From assembly GCF_007829955.1 (NCBI RefSeq), contig NZ_VIWX01000005.1:248001-312000 (forward strand): a DNA stretch of 64,000 nucleotides, given 5' to 3'. Position numbers and translations under genes: made by a program. The notes beneath the pieces are model-generated. The model saw only the letters and a list, made by a program, of their open reading frames with translations. It was not told where the DNA came from and ran no database searches. Positions 8,664-17,003 of the stretch are shown one piece after another (position 1 is the stretch's first letter; the number at the start of each line of letters is the position of its first letter). Source of the stretch: Saccharopolyspora dendranthemae. Its GTDB lineage: Bacteria > Actinomycetota > Actinomycetes > Mycobacteriales > Pseudonocardiaceae.

Positions 8664-9539
8664 TCACATGTCCGCGGCGGCCAGGAAGTCCTCGCGGGCT
8701 TCCGAGCTCGTGTGCTGCGGCCACAGCGCGTGCAGCGGGACGAACGTCGGCGGGAGGAGTTCGAGCACGCGGACCGAGCCCCCGGGTGCCGCGCCCGCGG
8801 CGGCGGTGACGAACGCGACGTGGTTCGTGCCCTGCACAGCGGTGGTCGGGGGAGTGCCCTGGATGGGATTGCGCCGGACATCGGGTTCGAAACCCGCTCG
8901 GCGGCAGCTGTCGATGAGCAGGTCGGTGTAGCCGGAGTTGCCCGGCCGACCCCACACCATGATCGTTTCCTCGGCGAGCTCGCCGAGTTCGACGGATTCG
9001 CGCCGGGCGAGCCGGTGATCGGCCGCCACCGCCACCCGCAGCCGGTGGTGGGCCAGCGTGGTCCGGGTCAAGCCGCGCTCCGGCGCCATTCCGCGGCACA
9101 GCCCGAGATCGAGTTCCCCGGCGATCAGCTGCTCGGTGAGCTCGCCCGGGTAGCGCTGGTTGACCTGGGTGGACAGCTCCGACTGCACGTCGTGCGCGCG
9201 TCGCAGCAGCGCGGTCACCTCGTCGCCGGTGACCGCGGGAGTGTGACCGATCCGCAGCACCTCGGTCTCGCCGCGCCCGATCCGCCGGGCGCGGTGCAGC
9301 GCCGACCGGGCCGCGCCGTGCAGCAGCCGGGCGTCGGCGATCAGCGCCTCACCGGCGGGCAGCACCCGCAGCGTCGAGCCGCTGCGGTCCAGCAGCTCCA
9401 CTCCCACCTCGCGCTCCAGCGCGCGGATCGAGGTGGACAGCGCCTGCTGGGAGAGGTGCAGCCGACGGGCTCCCCGGGTGAACCCGCCCTCCTCCGCGAC
9501 AGCGATCAGGTGGGTGAGTTTGTGCAGGTCGATCGTCAT
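8664..9539 (-). CDS. LysR-family transcriptional regulator
   Basis: 291 aa from ATG 9539, preferred over the upstream ATG 9608 because GGGGCAGG lies about nine bases before it and LysR proteins start close to the helix-turn-helix. The winged HTH occupies residues 1-60 (TIDLHKLTHLIAVAEEGGF, LSQQALSTSIRALEREVGVELLDR). The effector-binding domain follows from about residue 85 (VLRIGHTPAVTGDEV). Possible targets are the downstream symporter gene or its own operon. No clear T-N11-A palindrome was assigned. Confidence 0.87.
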   Translation of the reverse strand: MTIDLHKLTHLIAVAEEGGFTRGARRLHLSQQALSTSIRALEREVGVELLDRSGSTLRVLPAGEALIADARLLHGAARSALHRARRIGRGETEVLRIGHTPAVTGDEVTALLRRAHDVQSELSTQVNQRYPGELTEQLIAGELDLGLCRGMAPERGLTRTTLAHHRLRVAVAADHRLARRESVELGELAEETIMVWGRPGNSGYTDLLIDSCRRAGFEPDVRRNPIQGTPPTTAVQGTNHVAFVTAAAGAAPGGSVRVLELLPPTFVPLHALWPQHTSSEAREDFLAAADM

Positions 9540-9578
9540 CGGAACCATCCTGCCCCACGTGTCCTCGACAGCAGAAAG

Positions 9579-9617
9579 CGAACCGGCGTGGGCCCCCTCA
9601 GCGCCCACGCCGGTTCG
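9579..9617 (-). terminator. hairpin terminator of the leftward SDR gene
   Basis: Perfect 15-bp stem CGAACCGGCGTGGGC / GCCCACGCCGGTTCG (9579-9593 with 9603-9617) with a 9-nt loop, 16 bp beyond the SDR stop codon. Read leftward it is followed by CTTTCTG, a short pyrimidine run. The position and the long stem support transcription termination before the lysR promoter. Confidence 0.75.
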
Positions 9618-9632
9618 TCCGCCCCACGCGGC

Positions 9633-10388
9633 TCAGCGGGTGGTGTAGCCCCCGTTGGGGAACAGCGTCTGGCCGGTGAACCACCAGCCCTCGGTGGTCA
9701 GGTGCCGGATGATCGGCACGATGTCCTCGATGTTGGTCAGCTGGTTGCCCAGCGCCTGGGACTTGTGGAACTCGACGCGTTCCGGCGTCTCCTGCGGGTA
9801 GAAGAACGGCGTGTCCATCGGGCCGGGCGCGACGACGTTCACCGAGATCCCGCGGTCCGCGAACTCCTTGGCCGCGGCCCGGGTGAAGTGCTCCAGCGGG
9901 GCCTTGCCGCCGGCGTAGGTGGAGTAGCCGTCGGTGAACGCGGCCAGCAGCGAGGTGCCCAGGCTGATGATCTTGCCGCCGTCGTTGAGACGCCGACCGG
10001 CCTCCTGGATGAAGAAGTACCCGGCCTTCGCGTTGATCGCGAACATCCGGTCGAACTCCTCCTCGGAGGTCTCCAGGATCGGCTTGCGCAGCACCATCCC
10101 GGTCGTGTTCACCGCGATGTCCACGCCGCCGAAGTCGTCCACGGCCGCGTCGAAGAGCTGCTGCACCCCGGCGACCTGCGTCAGATCGGCCTGAACCGAG
10201 ATGGCCTGGCTGCCGGCTTCCTGCACGGCGCGCACGGTCTTCTCGGCGTCGGCGGCGGAGGCGTCGCCGTGGTAGTGCACCACGATCTTCGCCCCGTCCT
10301 CGGCGAGCGTCCGGGACAGCAGGCCGCCGAGGTTCTTGGCGCCCCCGCCGATCACGACGACCTTGCCCTGCAATGCGTTCGCACTCAT
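9633..10388 (-). CDS. short-chain dehydrogenase/reductase (SDR)
   Basis: 251 aa classical SDR. The cofactor site GGGAKNLGG is near residue 14. Catalytic residues S146, Y158 and K162 are in place (Y-A-G-G-K), with N119. The C-terminus carries NGGYTTR. It catalyses an NAD(P)-dependent carbonyl/alcohol interconversion on an unknown substrate. A small inverted repeat CGTCGG...CCGACG lies 12-34 bp upstream of the start and may be an operator. It is separated from the lysR gene by a strong hairpin, so it is probably a single-gene unit. Confidence 0.85.
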   Translation of the reverse strand: MSANALQGKVVVIGGGAKNLGGLLSRTLAEDGAKIVVHYHGDASAADAEKTVRAVQEAGSQAISVQADLTQVAGVQQLFDAAVDDFGGVDIAVNTTGMVLRKPILETSEEEFDRMFAINAKAGYFFIQEAGRRLNDGGKIISLGTSLLAAFTDGYSTYAGGKAPLEHFTRAAAKEFADRGISVNVVAPGPMDTPFFYPQETPERVEFHKSQALGNQLTNIEDIVPIIRHLTTEGWWFTGQTLFPNGGYTTR

Positions 10389-10611
10389 CGTTAACCCCCT
10401 CGTCGGTTTCGCACCCCCGACGCTATGGGGATGAGCGGGAGCTGGAAAACGCGAACAACTGGTGGGTCCACAAGGAACTCGGATAGCTGCAGGTCATGGG
10501 TTTCCGGAGGCGGAGTCCGCCACTTTCGTGTGACTGGCGGGAAACCGCCCGGAGGCCGTTCTCGATCACCTACACTTCGCCGCGAAACGCGTCCGCTGCA
10601 TGGAGGAACCC

Positions 10612-11058
10612 GTGGCGACCTGGGAAGACCTGAGCAAGTTCATCCGCACCGAGTACCTGCCGGCGCCGGAGGACGATGACGACGACGAGCTCGAAGAAGA
10701 GCCGGAATACCGGATCATCGAATCCAGCGAGGAGGAGATCCGGATCCTCGTCGAGTACGAGGACGACCGCAGCCAGATCGTCATCGTCTGCCGCGAACGG
10801 CTGGACGACACCGAGGACTGGGTCCAGGTGGTCTCGGTGATCGGCCGCGCCGACCAGGTCGACCTGCACAAGCTGCTCGACGAGCTGGGGCAGACGTCGG
10901 TGGTCTGCGGCGCGGTGGTCATCGGTGAGCACGTGGTGCTCCGGCACTCCGTTCCGCTGCTCAACCTCGACATCAACGAGTTCGTCGACCCGCTGAACTT
11001 CGTCGCCGAGACCGCGGATCACTTGGAGGAGATGTTCTTCCCCGAGGACGACTACTGA
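10612..11058 (+). CDS. acidic YbjN-like hypothetical protein
   Basis: 148 aa from GTG 10612. That start is preferred over ATG 10600 because GGAGG at 10603-10607 then sits at normal spacing. The protein is extremely acidic, with an Asp/Glu tract at residues about 18-32 (DDDDDELEEEPEY). The rest alternates beta and alpha segments (IRILVEYEDDRSQIVIVCRE, LNLDINEFVDPLNFVAETADHLEEMFF). This layout resembles the type III chaperone-like/YbjN superfamily, which has no assigned reaction; the match is weak. It ends 5 bp before a convergent LysE gene. Confidence 0.7.
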   Translation: MATWEDLSKFIRTEYLPAPEDDDDDELEEEPEYRIIESSEEEIRILVEYEDDRSQIVIVCRERLDDTEDWVQVVSVIGRADQVDLHKLLDELGQTSVVCGAVVIGEHVVLRHSVPLLNLDINEFVDPLNFVAETADHLEEMFFPEDDY

Positions 11059-11063
11059 TCCGC

Positions 11064-11690
11064 TCAGTCGGCGCGCCCGGTGACGGCCACGGTGACCCCG
11101 AGGCCGATCATCGAGGCGCCGCCGGTGCGGGTCAGCTGGGTGATTCGCCGCGGTGAGCGGCCGAACCAGCCGCGCGCGGCGGAGGCCATGAGGCCCCAGA
11201 CGCCGTCGGAGGCCAGTTGCAGGAGCGCTCCGGCCAGGCCCAGCACCAGCATCTGGGCGATGACGCCGCCCGCCTCGCGGTCGACGAACTGCGGCAGCAC
11301 GGCCATCAGGAAGACGATGCTCTTCGGGTTGCTGATCCCGACCAGCACGCCTTCCCAGATCCTCTGCGAGCCCGGAACCGGTTGCGGGTCACCGAGATCC
11401 GGTGCCGGTGCGCGCATCGCCTGAACGCCGAGGAAGATCAGGTAGGCGGCTCCGGCCAGCTTGATCGCGGTGAAGGCCAGGGCGGAGTGCGCCACCACGG
11501 TCCCCAGCCCGAGGGCGACCGCGATGACCAGGAAGTACCCGCCGAGCGCGTTGCCCAGCGCGGACGACAGCGCGGCGCGTCGGCCGTGCGCGAGGGCACG
11601 GCCGACGACGAAGAGCACGCTGGGCCCGGGAATCGCGGACAGCAGCAGCGACATCGCGCAGAACGCGATCAGTGCGTGCAGGTCGACCAC
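11064..11690 (-). CDS. LysE/RhtB-family amino-acid exporter
   Basis: 208 aa membrane protein with five to six hydrophobic helices. The N-terminal signature of the LysE family, SAIPGPSVLFVVGRALAHGRRAALSSALG split across residues 18-46, is clear. The middle segment ISNPKSIVFLMAVLPQFVD is also diagnostic. Members export amino acids or related small metabolites by proton antiport; the substrate is unknown here. It starts at GTG 11690. It is 21 bp downstream of an MFS exporter gene on the same strand and may be co-transcribed with it. Confidence 0.87.
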   Translation of the reverse strand: MVDLHALIAFCAMSLLLSAIPGPSVLFVVGRALAHGRRAALSSALGNALGGYFLVIAVALGLGTVVAHSALAFTAIKLAGAAYLIFLGVQAMRAPAPDLGDPQPVPGSQRIWEGVLVGISNPKSIVFLMAVLPQFVDREAGGVIAQMLVLGLAGALLQLASDGVWGLMASAARGWFGRSPRRITQLTRTGGASMIGLGVTVAVTGRAD

Positions 11691-11711
11691 GGTTCGAGCA
11701 TGACACGCAGA

Positions 11712-12899
11712 TCAGCCGGTGGTGGCCGGAATCGCCGCATCCGCGCGCTCTTCCGGCTTGGTCCGCGTCGCGCCGAGCATCAGCAGCACGCTGACACCGG
11801 CCAGTGCCGCGCCCACCCACAGCGGTGAGGTCAAGCCGAGGCCCGCCGCGATGGTCAGGCCACCCAGCCAAGCGCCGAGCGCGTTGCCGACGTTGAACGC
11901 GGCGATGTTGATGGCCGAGGCCATCGTCGGCGCGTCACCGCCGTAGGTCATCACCCTGGTCTGCAGCGGGGGAACGGTGCCGAACCCGAATCCTCCCATC
12001 AGCAGGATCGCCACCACGGCGATCACCTTGAACCCGGCGAGGAACCCGAACGCGGACATCACGATCGTCAGGCCGGCCAGCAGCACCAGCAGGGTGCCGT
12101 CGAGGTTCTTGTCGGCCATGCGGGCCCCGAACAGGTTGCCCGCGAACAGGCCTGCGCCGAACACCAGCATCAGCCACGGAACGGTGCCCGCCGCGAAGCC
12201 GGAGACCTCGGTGACCAGCGGCGCGATGTAGGTGAACGCGCCGAACATGCCGCCGAAGGCCAGGATCGTGATCGCCACGGTCCACCACACCTGGGGGCGG
12301 CGCAGAGCGGTGAGCTCGGCCCGCAGCCGGGTCGGGACCACGTCGGCGTCGACCTTCGCCCCCGGCACCAGCAGCTGGATGCCGACCAGCGCGATCAGGC
12401 CGATCGCGGTGATCGCCCAGAACGTCGAGCGCCAGCCCATCGCCTGCCCGAGGAACGTGCCCAGCGGCACGCCCAGGACATTGGCGGTGGTCAGGCCGGT
12501 GAACATGATCGCCACCGCGCCCGCCTTGCGGTTCGGTGGCACCAGCGCGGCGGCGACCACCGAGCCGATGCCGAAGAACGTGCCGTGGGTCAGCGCGGCG
12601 AGGATCCGGCCGGTCAGCATCAGCCCGTAGGTCGGCGCGACGGCCGAGAGCAGGTTGCCCGCGATGAACAGGAACATCAGCGAGACCAGGACTTTCTTGC
12701 GGGGAAGCCGGGTGACGGCGGCGGTCAGGAAGATCGCTCCGACCGCCACGGCCAGCGCGTAGCCGGAGATCAGGTAACCGGCGACCGGGATGCTGACCTC
12801 GAAATCGGCGGCGACCTCTGGGAGTAGGCCCATGATGACGAACTCGGTCAGGCCGATGCCGAACCCGCCGAGTGCGAGGGCCACGAGTGCAACGGGCAT
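11712..12899 (-). CDS. MFS efflux transporter (AraJ/DHA1 type)
   Basis: 395 aa with 12 predicted membrane helices. The start (VALALGGFGIGLTEFVIMGL) and the loop RLPRKKVLVSLM with the GRILAALTHGTFFG segment are characteristic of the DHA1 drug/arabinose-efflux group that includes AraJ and Cmx. ATG 12899 has AGGAG about nine bases upstream. It is divergent from a MarR regulator and shares with it a promoter region holding twin repeats. This is the classical layout of a MarR-controlled efflux pump. Which compound is exported cannot be read from the sequence. Confidence 0.87.
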   Translation of the reverse strand: MPVALVALALGGFGIGLTEFVIMGLLPEVAADFEVSIPVAGYLISGYALAVAVGAIFLTAAVTRLPRKKVLVSLMFLFIAGNLLSAVAPTYGLMLTGRILAALTHGTFFGIGSVVAAALVPPNRKAGAVAIMFTGLTTANVLGVPLGTFLGQAMGWRSTFWAITAIGLIALVGIQLLVPGAKVDADVVPTRLRAELTALRRPQVWWTVAITILAFGGMFGAFTYIAPLVTEVSGFAAGTVPWLMLVFGAGLFAGNLFGARMADKNLDGTLLVLLAGLTIVMSAFGFLAGFKVIAVVAILLMGGFGFGTVPPLQTRVMTYGGDAPTMASAINIAAFNVGNALGAWLGGLTIAAGLGLTSPLWVGAALAGVSVLLMLGATRTKPEERADAAIPATTG

Positions 12900-12946
12900 T
12901 CCCGTCGGCTCCTTACGTGCGTCTGTTGGTATCTAGCGCACGCAGG

Positions 12947-12981
12947 TAGTTGCACGCGCTGGGTAAATAGTTGCACGCGCG
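12947..12981. promoter_or_regulatory. twin operator repeats between MFS and marR genes
   Basis: The 13-mer TAGTTGCACGCGC occurs twice as a direct repeat, at 12947-12959 and 12968-12980. Their starts are 21 bp apart (two helical turns), so two dimers could bind on one face of the DNA. The second copy overlaps ATAG...CTAT ends. The location in the divergent promoter suggests MarR binding sites controlling both genes; this is inferred from position and repetition. Confidence 0.6.
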
Positions 12982-13044
12982 CTATATGGGCGCAAACGGC
13001 TACAGTGGGGACGAGGCGGATGTCACCGGCAGGGAGGTGCGGCA

Positions 13045-13497
13045 GTGGGTATCGCCGACGACGCGGTGGAGATCCGCGCGCGCGGCTGGCGCACGCTCGC
13101 CGCGCTGCACGGCAAGATCGAGACCGCGCTGGAGAAGGCGCTGCAGGCCGACCACGGCCTGTCGGTCGTCGAGTACACCGTGCTCGACGCCCTGAGCAGG
13201 CAGGACGGCTGGCACATGCGCATGCAGCAGCTCGGCCGCGCCACCGCGCTCAGCGGCAGCGCCACGACGCGCCTGGTCAGCAGGCTCGAAGACCGGATGC
13301 TGCTGACCCGCGTGCTGTGCCGCGACGACCGGCGCGGCATCTACACGGAGCTCACCGACCAGGGGCGCGCCTTGCTGGAAGCGGCCCGGCCGACGCACGA
13401 CGAGGCCCTGGCGAAGGCGCTCGCGGAGACCGAGCAGGTTCCCGAGCTCGCCCCGCTGGTCGAGGCCTTGCACCGGCTCCCGCAGCTCGGCGAGTAG
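13045..13497 (+). CDS. MarR-family transcriptional regulator
   Basis: 150 aa from GTG 13045, with AGGGAGG at eight bases upstream. A winged HTH of MarR type spans residues about 35-105: DGWHMRMQQLGRATALSGSA, then TRLVSRLEDRMLLTRVLCRDDRRGIYTELT in two pieces. The DxRG of the wing (DDRRG) is present. It most likely represses the divergent MFS gene through the twin repeats. Its stop codon is immediately followed by the ATG of the phosphatase-like gene (TAGATG), so the two are probably translationally coupled. Confidence 0.87.
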   Translation: MGIADDAVEIRARGWRTLAALHGKIETALEKALQADHGLSVVEYTVLDALSRQDGWHMRMQQLGRATALSGSATTRLVSRLEDRMLLTRVLCRDDRRGIYTELTDQGRALLEAARPTHDEALAKALAETEQVPELAPLVEALHRLPQLGE

Positions 13498-14247
13498 ATG
13501 CCGGCGACGGGCGCGAGCATCGGCACCCCCGGTCGCCGCAACGAAGACCGCTTCGCCATCGGCCCCGACTGGGCCTTCGTCCTCGACGGCGCCACCGCAC
13601 CGTCCGGTGTGGACAGCGGCTGCGTGCACGACGTCGTCTGGCTGGTCCGGCGGCTCGGCGGAGCGCTCGCGGAGCTGCTCACGATCAGCGACGACCCGCT
13701 CGCCGACCTCCTCGCCGAAGCGATCGACCGAGTCCGCGCCGCCCACGCCGACACCTGCGACCTGAACAACCCGAACAGCCCGTCCTCGACGGCGACCCTG
13801 CTGCGCCGGGGTGAGGGAACCGAGTACCTGGTCCTGGCCGACAGCCCGCTCGTCCTCGACGTGGGTGGTGAGGTCCGAGCCGTCGTCGACGACCGCATCG
13901 ACCACCTGCCGAGCCGCACGCTCGACGCGGTCACCGAACTCCGCAACTCCGACGGCGGTTTCTGGGTCGCCTCGACGAAACCCGAAGCCGCGCACCAGGC
14001 TGTCACCGGCACGCTCCCGCCGTTCCGCAGAGCGGCCCTGCTCACCGACGGCGCCTCGCGGCTCGTCGACCACTTCGCCCTCACCGACTGGCGCGGCCTC
14101 CTCGACCTCCTCGAAGAGGAAGGCCCGGCCACCCTCCTCGCCCAGGTCCGCCAAGCCGAGTCGACCAACCCCCCACCAGCCAGAGCCAAACCCCACGACG
14201 ACGCCACAGCCCTCTTCTGGCTTCCAGCCCCACACCCCTCGCACTGA
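13498..14247 (+). CDS. PP2C-type (PPM) phosphatase-like protein
   Basis: 249 aa with scattered PP2C motifs: N-E-D at residues 15-17, FVLDGATAPSG (the D-G that binds metal, but without the usual GGH), SSTATLL, ALLTDGASRLVD, and a terminal HDDATALF. The metal-binding Asp residues therefore appear conserved, and a Ser/Thr phosphatase activity is plausible. It is smaller and more divergent than SpoIIE/PstP types and has no sensor domain or membrane helix. It directly abuts the marR stop codon. A PP2C in the same transcript as a MarR regulator is unusual. Its substrate is unknown. Confidence 0.75.
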   Translation: MPATGASIGTPGRRNEDRFAIGPDWAFVLDGATAPSGVDSGCVHDVVWLVRRLGGALAELLTISDDPLADLLAEAIDRVRAAHADTCDLNNPNSPSSTATLLRRGEGTEYLVLADSPLVLDVGGEVRAVVDDRIDHLPSRTLDAVTELRNSDGGFWVASTKPEAAHQAVTGTLPPFRRAALLTDGASRLVDHFALTDWRGLLDLLEEEGPATLLAQVRQAESTNPPPARAKPHDDATALFWLPAPHPSH

Positions 14248-14297
14248 GCTCACTGCGAGCCCTCGCACCTCCCGCGTGTTGCGCAGAGGGCAACAAT

Positions 14298-14365
14298 CCC
14301 AGTTTTAGTCCAAACTGAGCCGACATTTCGGGCACGAAAGCCCCCCAATTAGGACTAAAACTGGG
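14298..14365 (-). repeat. family A hairpin repeat, copy 1 (inverted, diverged 5' half)
   Basis: Arms CCCAGTTTTAGTCC (14298-14311) and GGACTAAAACTGGG (14352-14365) are perfectly complementary. Read on the minus strand, the second half (TTCGTGCCCGAAATGTC, then GGCTCAGTTTGG) matches copies 3 and 4 almost exactly, while the first half has diverged. This copy is therefore in the opposite orientation to the other three. It lies 50 bp past the phosphatase-like gene and about 155 bp from the IS256 element. Confidence 0.85.
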
Positions 14366-14474
14366 GCCGGGCAGCCGCCGCACACGAAACCGGCCACCAC
14401 ATCGGCGAAGCCACCCGGTCGCACGCTGGTCCGGGTCGAGGAAACCTCCCGTCTCGCCCGCAGGACTTCGAAAA

Positions 14475-14520
14475 CTGCGGTTTTCGCACCGTCAAAAACT
14501 GCCGTTTTCGTACCGTCGAT
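14475..14520. repeat. 24-bp tandem repeat units interrupted by the IS element
   Basis: Units beginning CTGCGGTTTTCG at 14475 and CTGCCGTTTTCG at 14499 are 24 bp apart. A third unit, CTGCGGTTTTCG, starts at 15939 on the other side of the IS. Removing the IS and one target duplication restores an exact 24-bp period. The first unit lies within the small palindrome CGAAAACTGCGGTTTTCG (14469-14486). The function is unknown. It shows that the IS landed inside a pre-existing intergenic repeat. Confidence 0.7.
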
Positions 14521-15928
14521 GGGACTGTCGGGGTAACGGTGTTTCCAGCCTGACGCGCCGGGCGTGGGTCCGGCGGGATGGGCACTGTGAGTGATGAGCT
14601 CTGACGCTGTGAGCGCAGACCGGAAGAAGATCGGCAAGTCGGATCGGACGTTGTCTCCTGAGCAGGCCGCTGTGGCCGAGATGGTGGCGATGGCCAAGGA
14701 CAAGGGCCTGGATTTGACCGGTCCGGATGGGCTTTTGAAGCTGTTCACCAAGAATGTGTTGGAAACGGCGTTGAACGAGGAACTGACCGAGCACCTCGGG
14801 CATGAGAAAAACCGTGCCGACTCGGGCCGGGATTCAGCGAATGTGCGCAACGGTTCCCGTCCGAAGACCGTGATCTCCGATGCGGCCGGCGCGATCGAGA
14901 TCACGGTTCCGCGGGATCGTGAAGGAACATTCGAGCCGCGGATCGTACGAAAGCGGCAGCGCCGTCTCGGCAGTGTGGACGAGGTGGTGTTGTCACTGTA
15001 TGCGAAGGGATTGACCACCGGGGAAATTTCCGCGCATTTCGCGGAAATCTACGGGGCGTCGGTGTCCAAGGACACGATCTCCCGTATCACCGACACGGTC
15101 GTACGGGAGATGGAGGATTGGCGCAACCGTCCGCTGGATTCGGTCTACGCCGCGATCTTCATTGACGCTGTCGTGGTCAAGGTCCGGGACGGTCAGGTGG
15201 CCAACCAGCCCGTCTACGCGGCGATCGGGGTCACTGTGGACGGCCGCAAGGACGTGCTGGGGCTGTGGATGGGCACCGGCGGCGAGGGCGCGAAGTTCTG
15301 GCTGTCGGTCCTGATGGATCTGAAAAATCGCGGCATCACCGATGTCTTCTTCTGCGTCTGTGATGGCTTGAAAGGACTCCCGGATTCCGTCGCCTCGGTG
15401 TGGCCGCACACCATCGTCCAGACCTGCATCGTCCATCTGATTCGCAACACTTTCCGGCTCGTTCCCCGGCAGAAATGGGATGAGGTCAAAAAGGACATCA
15501 AACCGATTTACACCGCACCGAACCCGGACGCGGCACTGGCCGCTCTTGACGATCTCGATGAGAAATGGGGCAAGCAGTACCGGGCCATGATCCGATTGTG
15601 GCGCAACGCCTGGGAAGAATTCACGCCGTTCCTCTCCTACGACGTCGAGATCCGGAAAGTGCTGTGCTCCACCAATGCAATCGAATCCCTCAACGCCCGC
15701 TACCGTCGAGCGGTCCGCGCACGAGGACATTTCCCCAACGAACAGGCAGCGCTGAAATGCCTGTATCTTGTAACCCGCAGCCTGGATCCCACCGGAGCCG
15801 GCCGCACCCGATGGACGACACGTTGGAAGCCAGTCCTCGACGCCTTCGCCATCACCTTCGGTGACCGCTGGCCGGACGCCGAAACCTACTGATCAACACG
15901 CTGGAAACACCGTTCCTGCGAAAGACCC
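14521..15928 (+). mobile_element. complete IS256-family insertion sequence (1408 bp)
   Basis: Terminal inverted repeats of about 30 bp begin with GGGACTGTCGG on the left (14521) and, read from the right end, GGGTCTTTCGC (15928). They share the internal block AACGGTGTTTCCAGC. The ends are flanked by a perfect 8-bp direct repeat CCGTCGAT (14513-14520 and 15929-15936), which fits the 8-9 bp duplications of the family. One full-length transposase gene is inside. Intact ends, target duplication and uninterrupted gene indicate a recent, potentially active insertion. Confidence 0.93.
14591..15892 (+). CDS. IS256-family transposase
   Basis: About 433 aa (GTG 14591, or ATG 14594) mutator-type DDE transposase. 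The N-terminal DNA-binding half includes LTEHLGHEKNRADSGRDSAN, the family hallmark. Catalytic acids are readable: Asp in AIFIDAVVVKVRDG, Asp in FFCVCDGLKGLPDS, Glu in CSTNAIESLNARYR. The C-terminus (WKPVLDAFAITFGDRW) is complete, so the enzyme is predicted functional. No strong ribosome site is seen, as is usual for transposases. Confidence 0.95.
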   Translation: MMSSDAVSADRKKIGKSDRTLSPEQAAVAEMVAMAKDKGLDLTGPDGLLKLFTKNVLETALNEELTEHLGHEKNRADSGRDSANVRNGSRPKTVISDAAGAIEITVPRDREGTFEPRIVRKRQRRLGSVDEVVLSLYAKGLTTGEISAHFAEIYGASVSKDTISRITDTVVREMEDWRNRPLDSVYAAIFIDAVVVKVRDGQVANQPVYAAIGVTVDGRKDVLGLWMGTGGEGAKFWLSVLMDLKNRGITDVFFCVCDGLKGLPDSVASVWPHTIVQTCIVHLIRNTFRLVPRQKWDEVKKDIKPIYTAPNPDAALAALDDLDEKWGKQYRAMIRLWRNAWEEFTPFLSYDVEIRKVLCSTNAIESLNARYRRAVRARGHFPNEQAALKCLYLVTRSLDPTGAGRTRWTTRWKPVLDAFAITFGDRWPDAETY

Positions 15929-16006
15929 CCGTCGATTCCTGCGGTTTTCGTGTGGGTTGGTGCGGTGGGCGGTGGTGAATGCCGTGTCTGGGGGTCTCGG
16001 GTGCTG

Positions 16007-16876
16007 TCAGGTGCAGCGTTCGGCGAGGGCTAGGGCGTCGTGGGGTGCGTGGGCTTTGATGTCGTTGTCGAAGTAGGCGTAGACGTCGCGGTTCTCGCGT
16101 TCCTTCGGGGGTGTGGCGACCGTGTGGTCGGTGAGCGGGCAGTCGCCGTTGCGCCAGGCATCGATCAACCTCGCGAAGCGGTCGAGTTCGGCCGCGGTGT
16201 AGCCGCTGGCGTAGAGCTCCTCGGCGCCGTGCAGCCGCAGGTAGACGAAGTCGGCGGTGACGTCTTCGAGGTGCGGCCAGGAACCTGCCGCGTCCGCCAC
16301 GACCAGGCCGATGCCGTGCTGCCGCAGGAATTCCACGGGTTCCGGCGCGGCGAACGAGGGGTGGCGGACCTCCAGCGCGTGGCGCAGCGGGCGGTCGGCG
16401 TCGGTTTCGGTCAACGCCCGCCCGTCGAGGCGTTCGTCGTGGCGCGCGGCGAGTTCGGCCGCCTGCGCGGTCGAACGGGGCAGCAGCGCGAAGAACTCGT
16501 CGAGATGCTCCGGGTTGTAGGCGAGCGACGGAGGGAGCTGCCACAGCAGCGGCCCGAGCTTGTGCCCGAGCGCCAGCAGCCCAGAGGCGAAGAAGTTCGC
16601 CAAAGCGGTCTCGACGCCGCGCAGTCGCTTCATGTGCGTGATGTAGCGACTGCCCTTGACCGAGAACACGAAGTCGCCAGGCGTCTCCTCGGCCCAGCGC
16701 CGATAGCTCTCCGGCCGCTGCAACGAGTAGAACGACCCGTTGAGCTCGACAGACCCCAGCCGCCCTGCCAGGTGCGCCAGCTCATCCCGCTGCCGCAACC
16801 CCTCCGGGTAGAACGCCCCGCGCCAAGGCCCGTAACGCCACCCGGAAGTCCCCACCACAACCCGACCGGCCACCAC
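16007..16876 (-). CDS. DUF72 (YecE-like) protein
   Basis: 289 aa. The N-terminal signature VVVGTSGWRYGPWRGAFYPE, then ELNGSFYSLQRPESYRRWA and FVFSVKGSRYITH, are diagnostic of the DUF72/YecE family, a TIM-barrel-like fold of unknown biochemical role. The C-terminal DVYAYFDNDIKAHAPHDA is also typical (the N-D-x-x-A motif). The length is normal. The gene ends 79 bp from the IS element and is complete. It is probably a single-gene unit. Confidence 0.85.
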   Translation of the reverse strand: MVAGRVVVGTSGWRYGPWRGAFYPEGLRQRDELAHLAGRLGSVELNGSFYSLQRPESYRRWAEETPGDFVFSVKGSRYITHMKRLRGVETALANFFASGLLALGHKLGPLLWQLPPSLAYNPEHLDEFFALLPRSTAQAAELAARHDERLDGRALTETDADRPLRHALEVRHPSFAAPEPVEFLRQHGIGLVVADAAGSWPHLEDVTADFVYLRLHGAEELYASGYTAAELDRFARLIDAWRNGDCPLTDHTVATPPKERENRDVYAYFDNDIKAHAPHDALALAERCT

Positions 16877-17003
16877 CCCACGCTAACGCCCCCAACCCCA
16901 CCTGGCCGGACCCATCATTCGTTTTGAACCGGTCTCCAGGAAGCGTCCCAAATCACGGCCGTCGGGCTGTTGAGGTGATCGGCTCTACACTCTGCCGGTT
17001 TGA

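Noticed and set aside
11712..12899. Chloramphenicol resistance gene (Cmx-like MFS)
   Set aside because: The similarity is at the level of the general DHA1/AraJ group; the substrate cannot be assigned from sequence.
14298..14365. Family A copy 1 as an inverted-repeat end of the IS256 element
   Set aside because: The IS has its own ends and an 8-bp duplication 155 bp away; family A copies elsewhere have no transposase.
14475..14520. CRISPR array from the GTTTTCG repeats
   Set aside because: Only three short units at 24-bp period without spacers or cas genes; a simple tandem repeat fits better.
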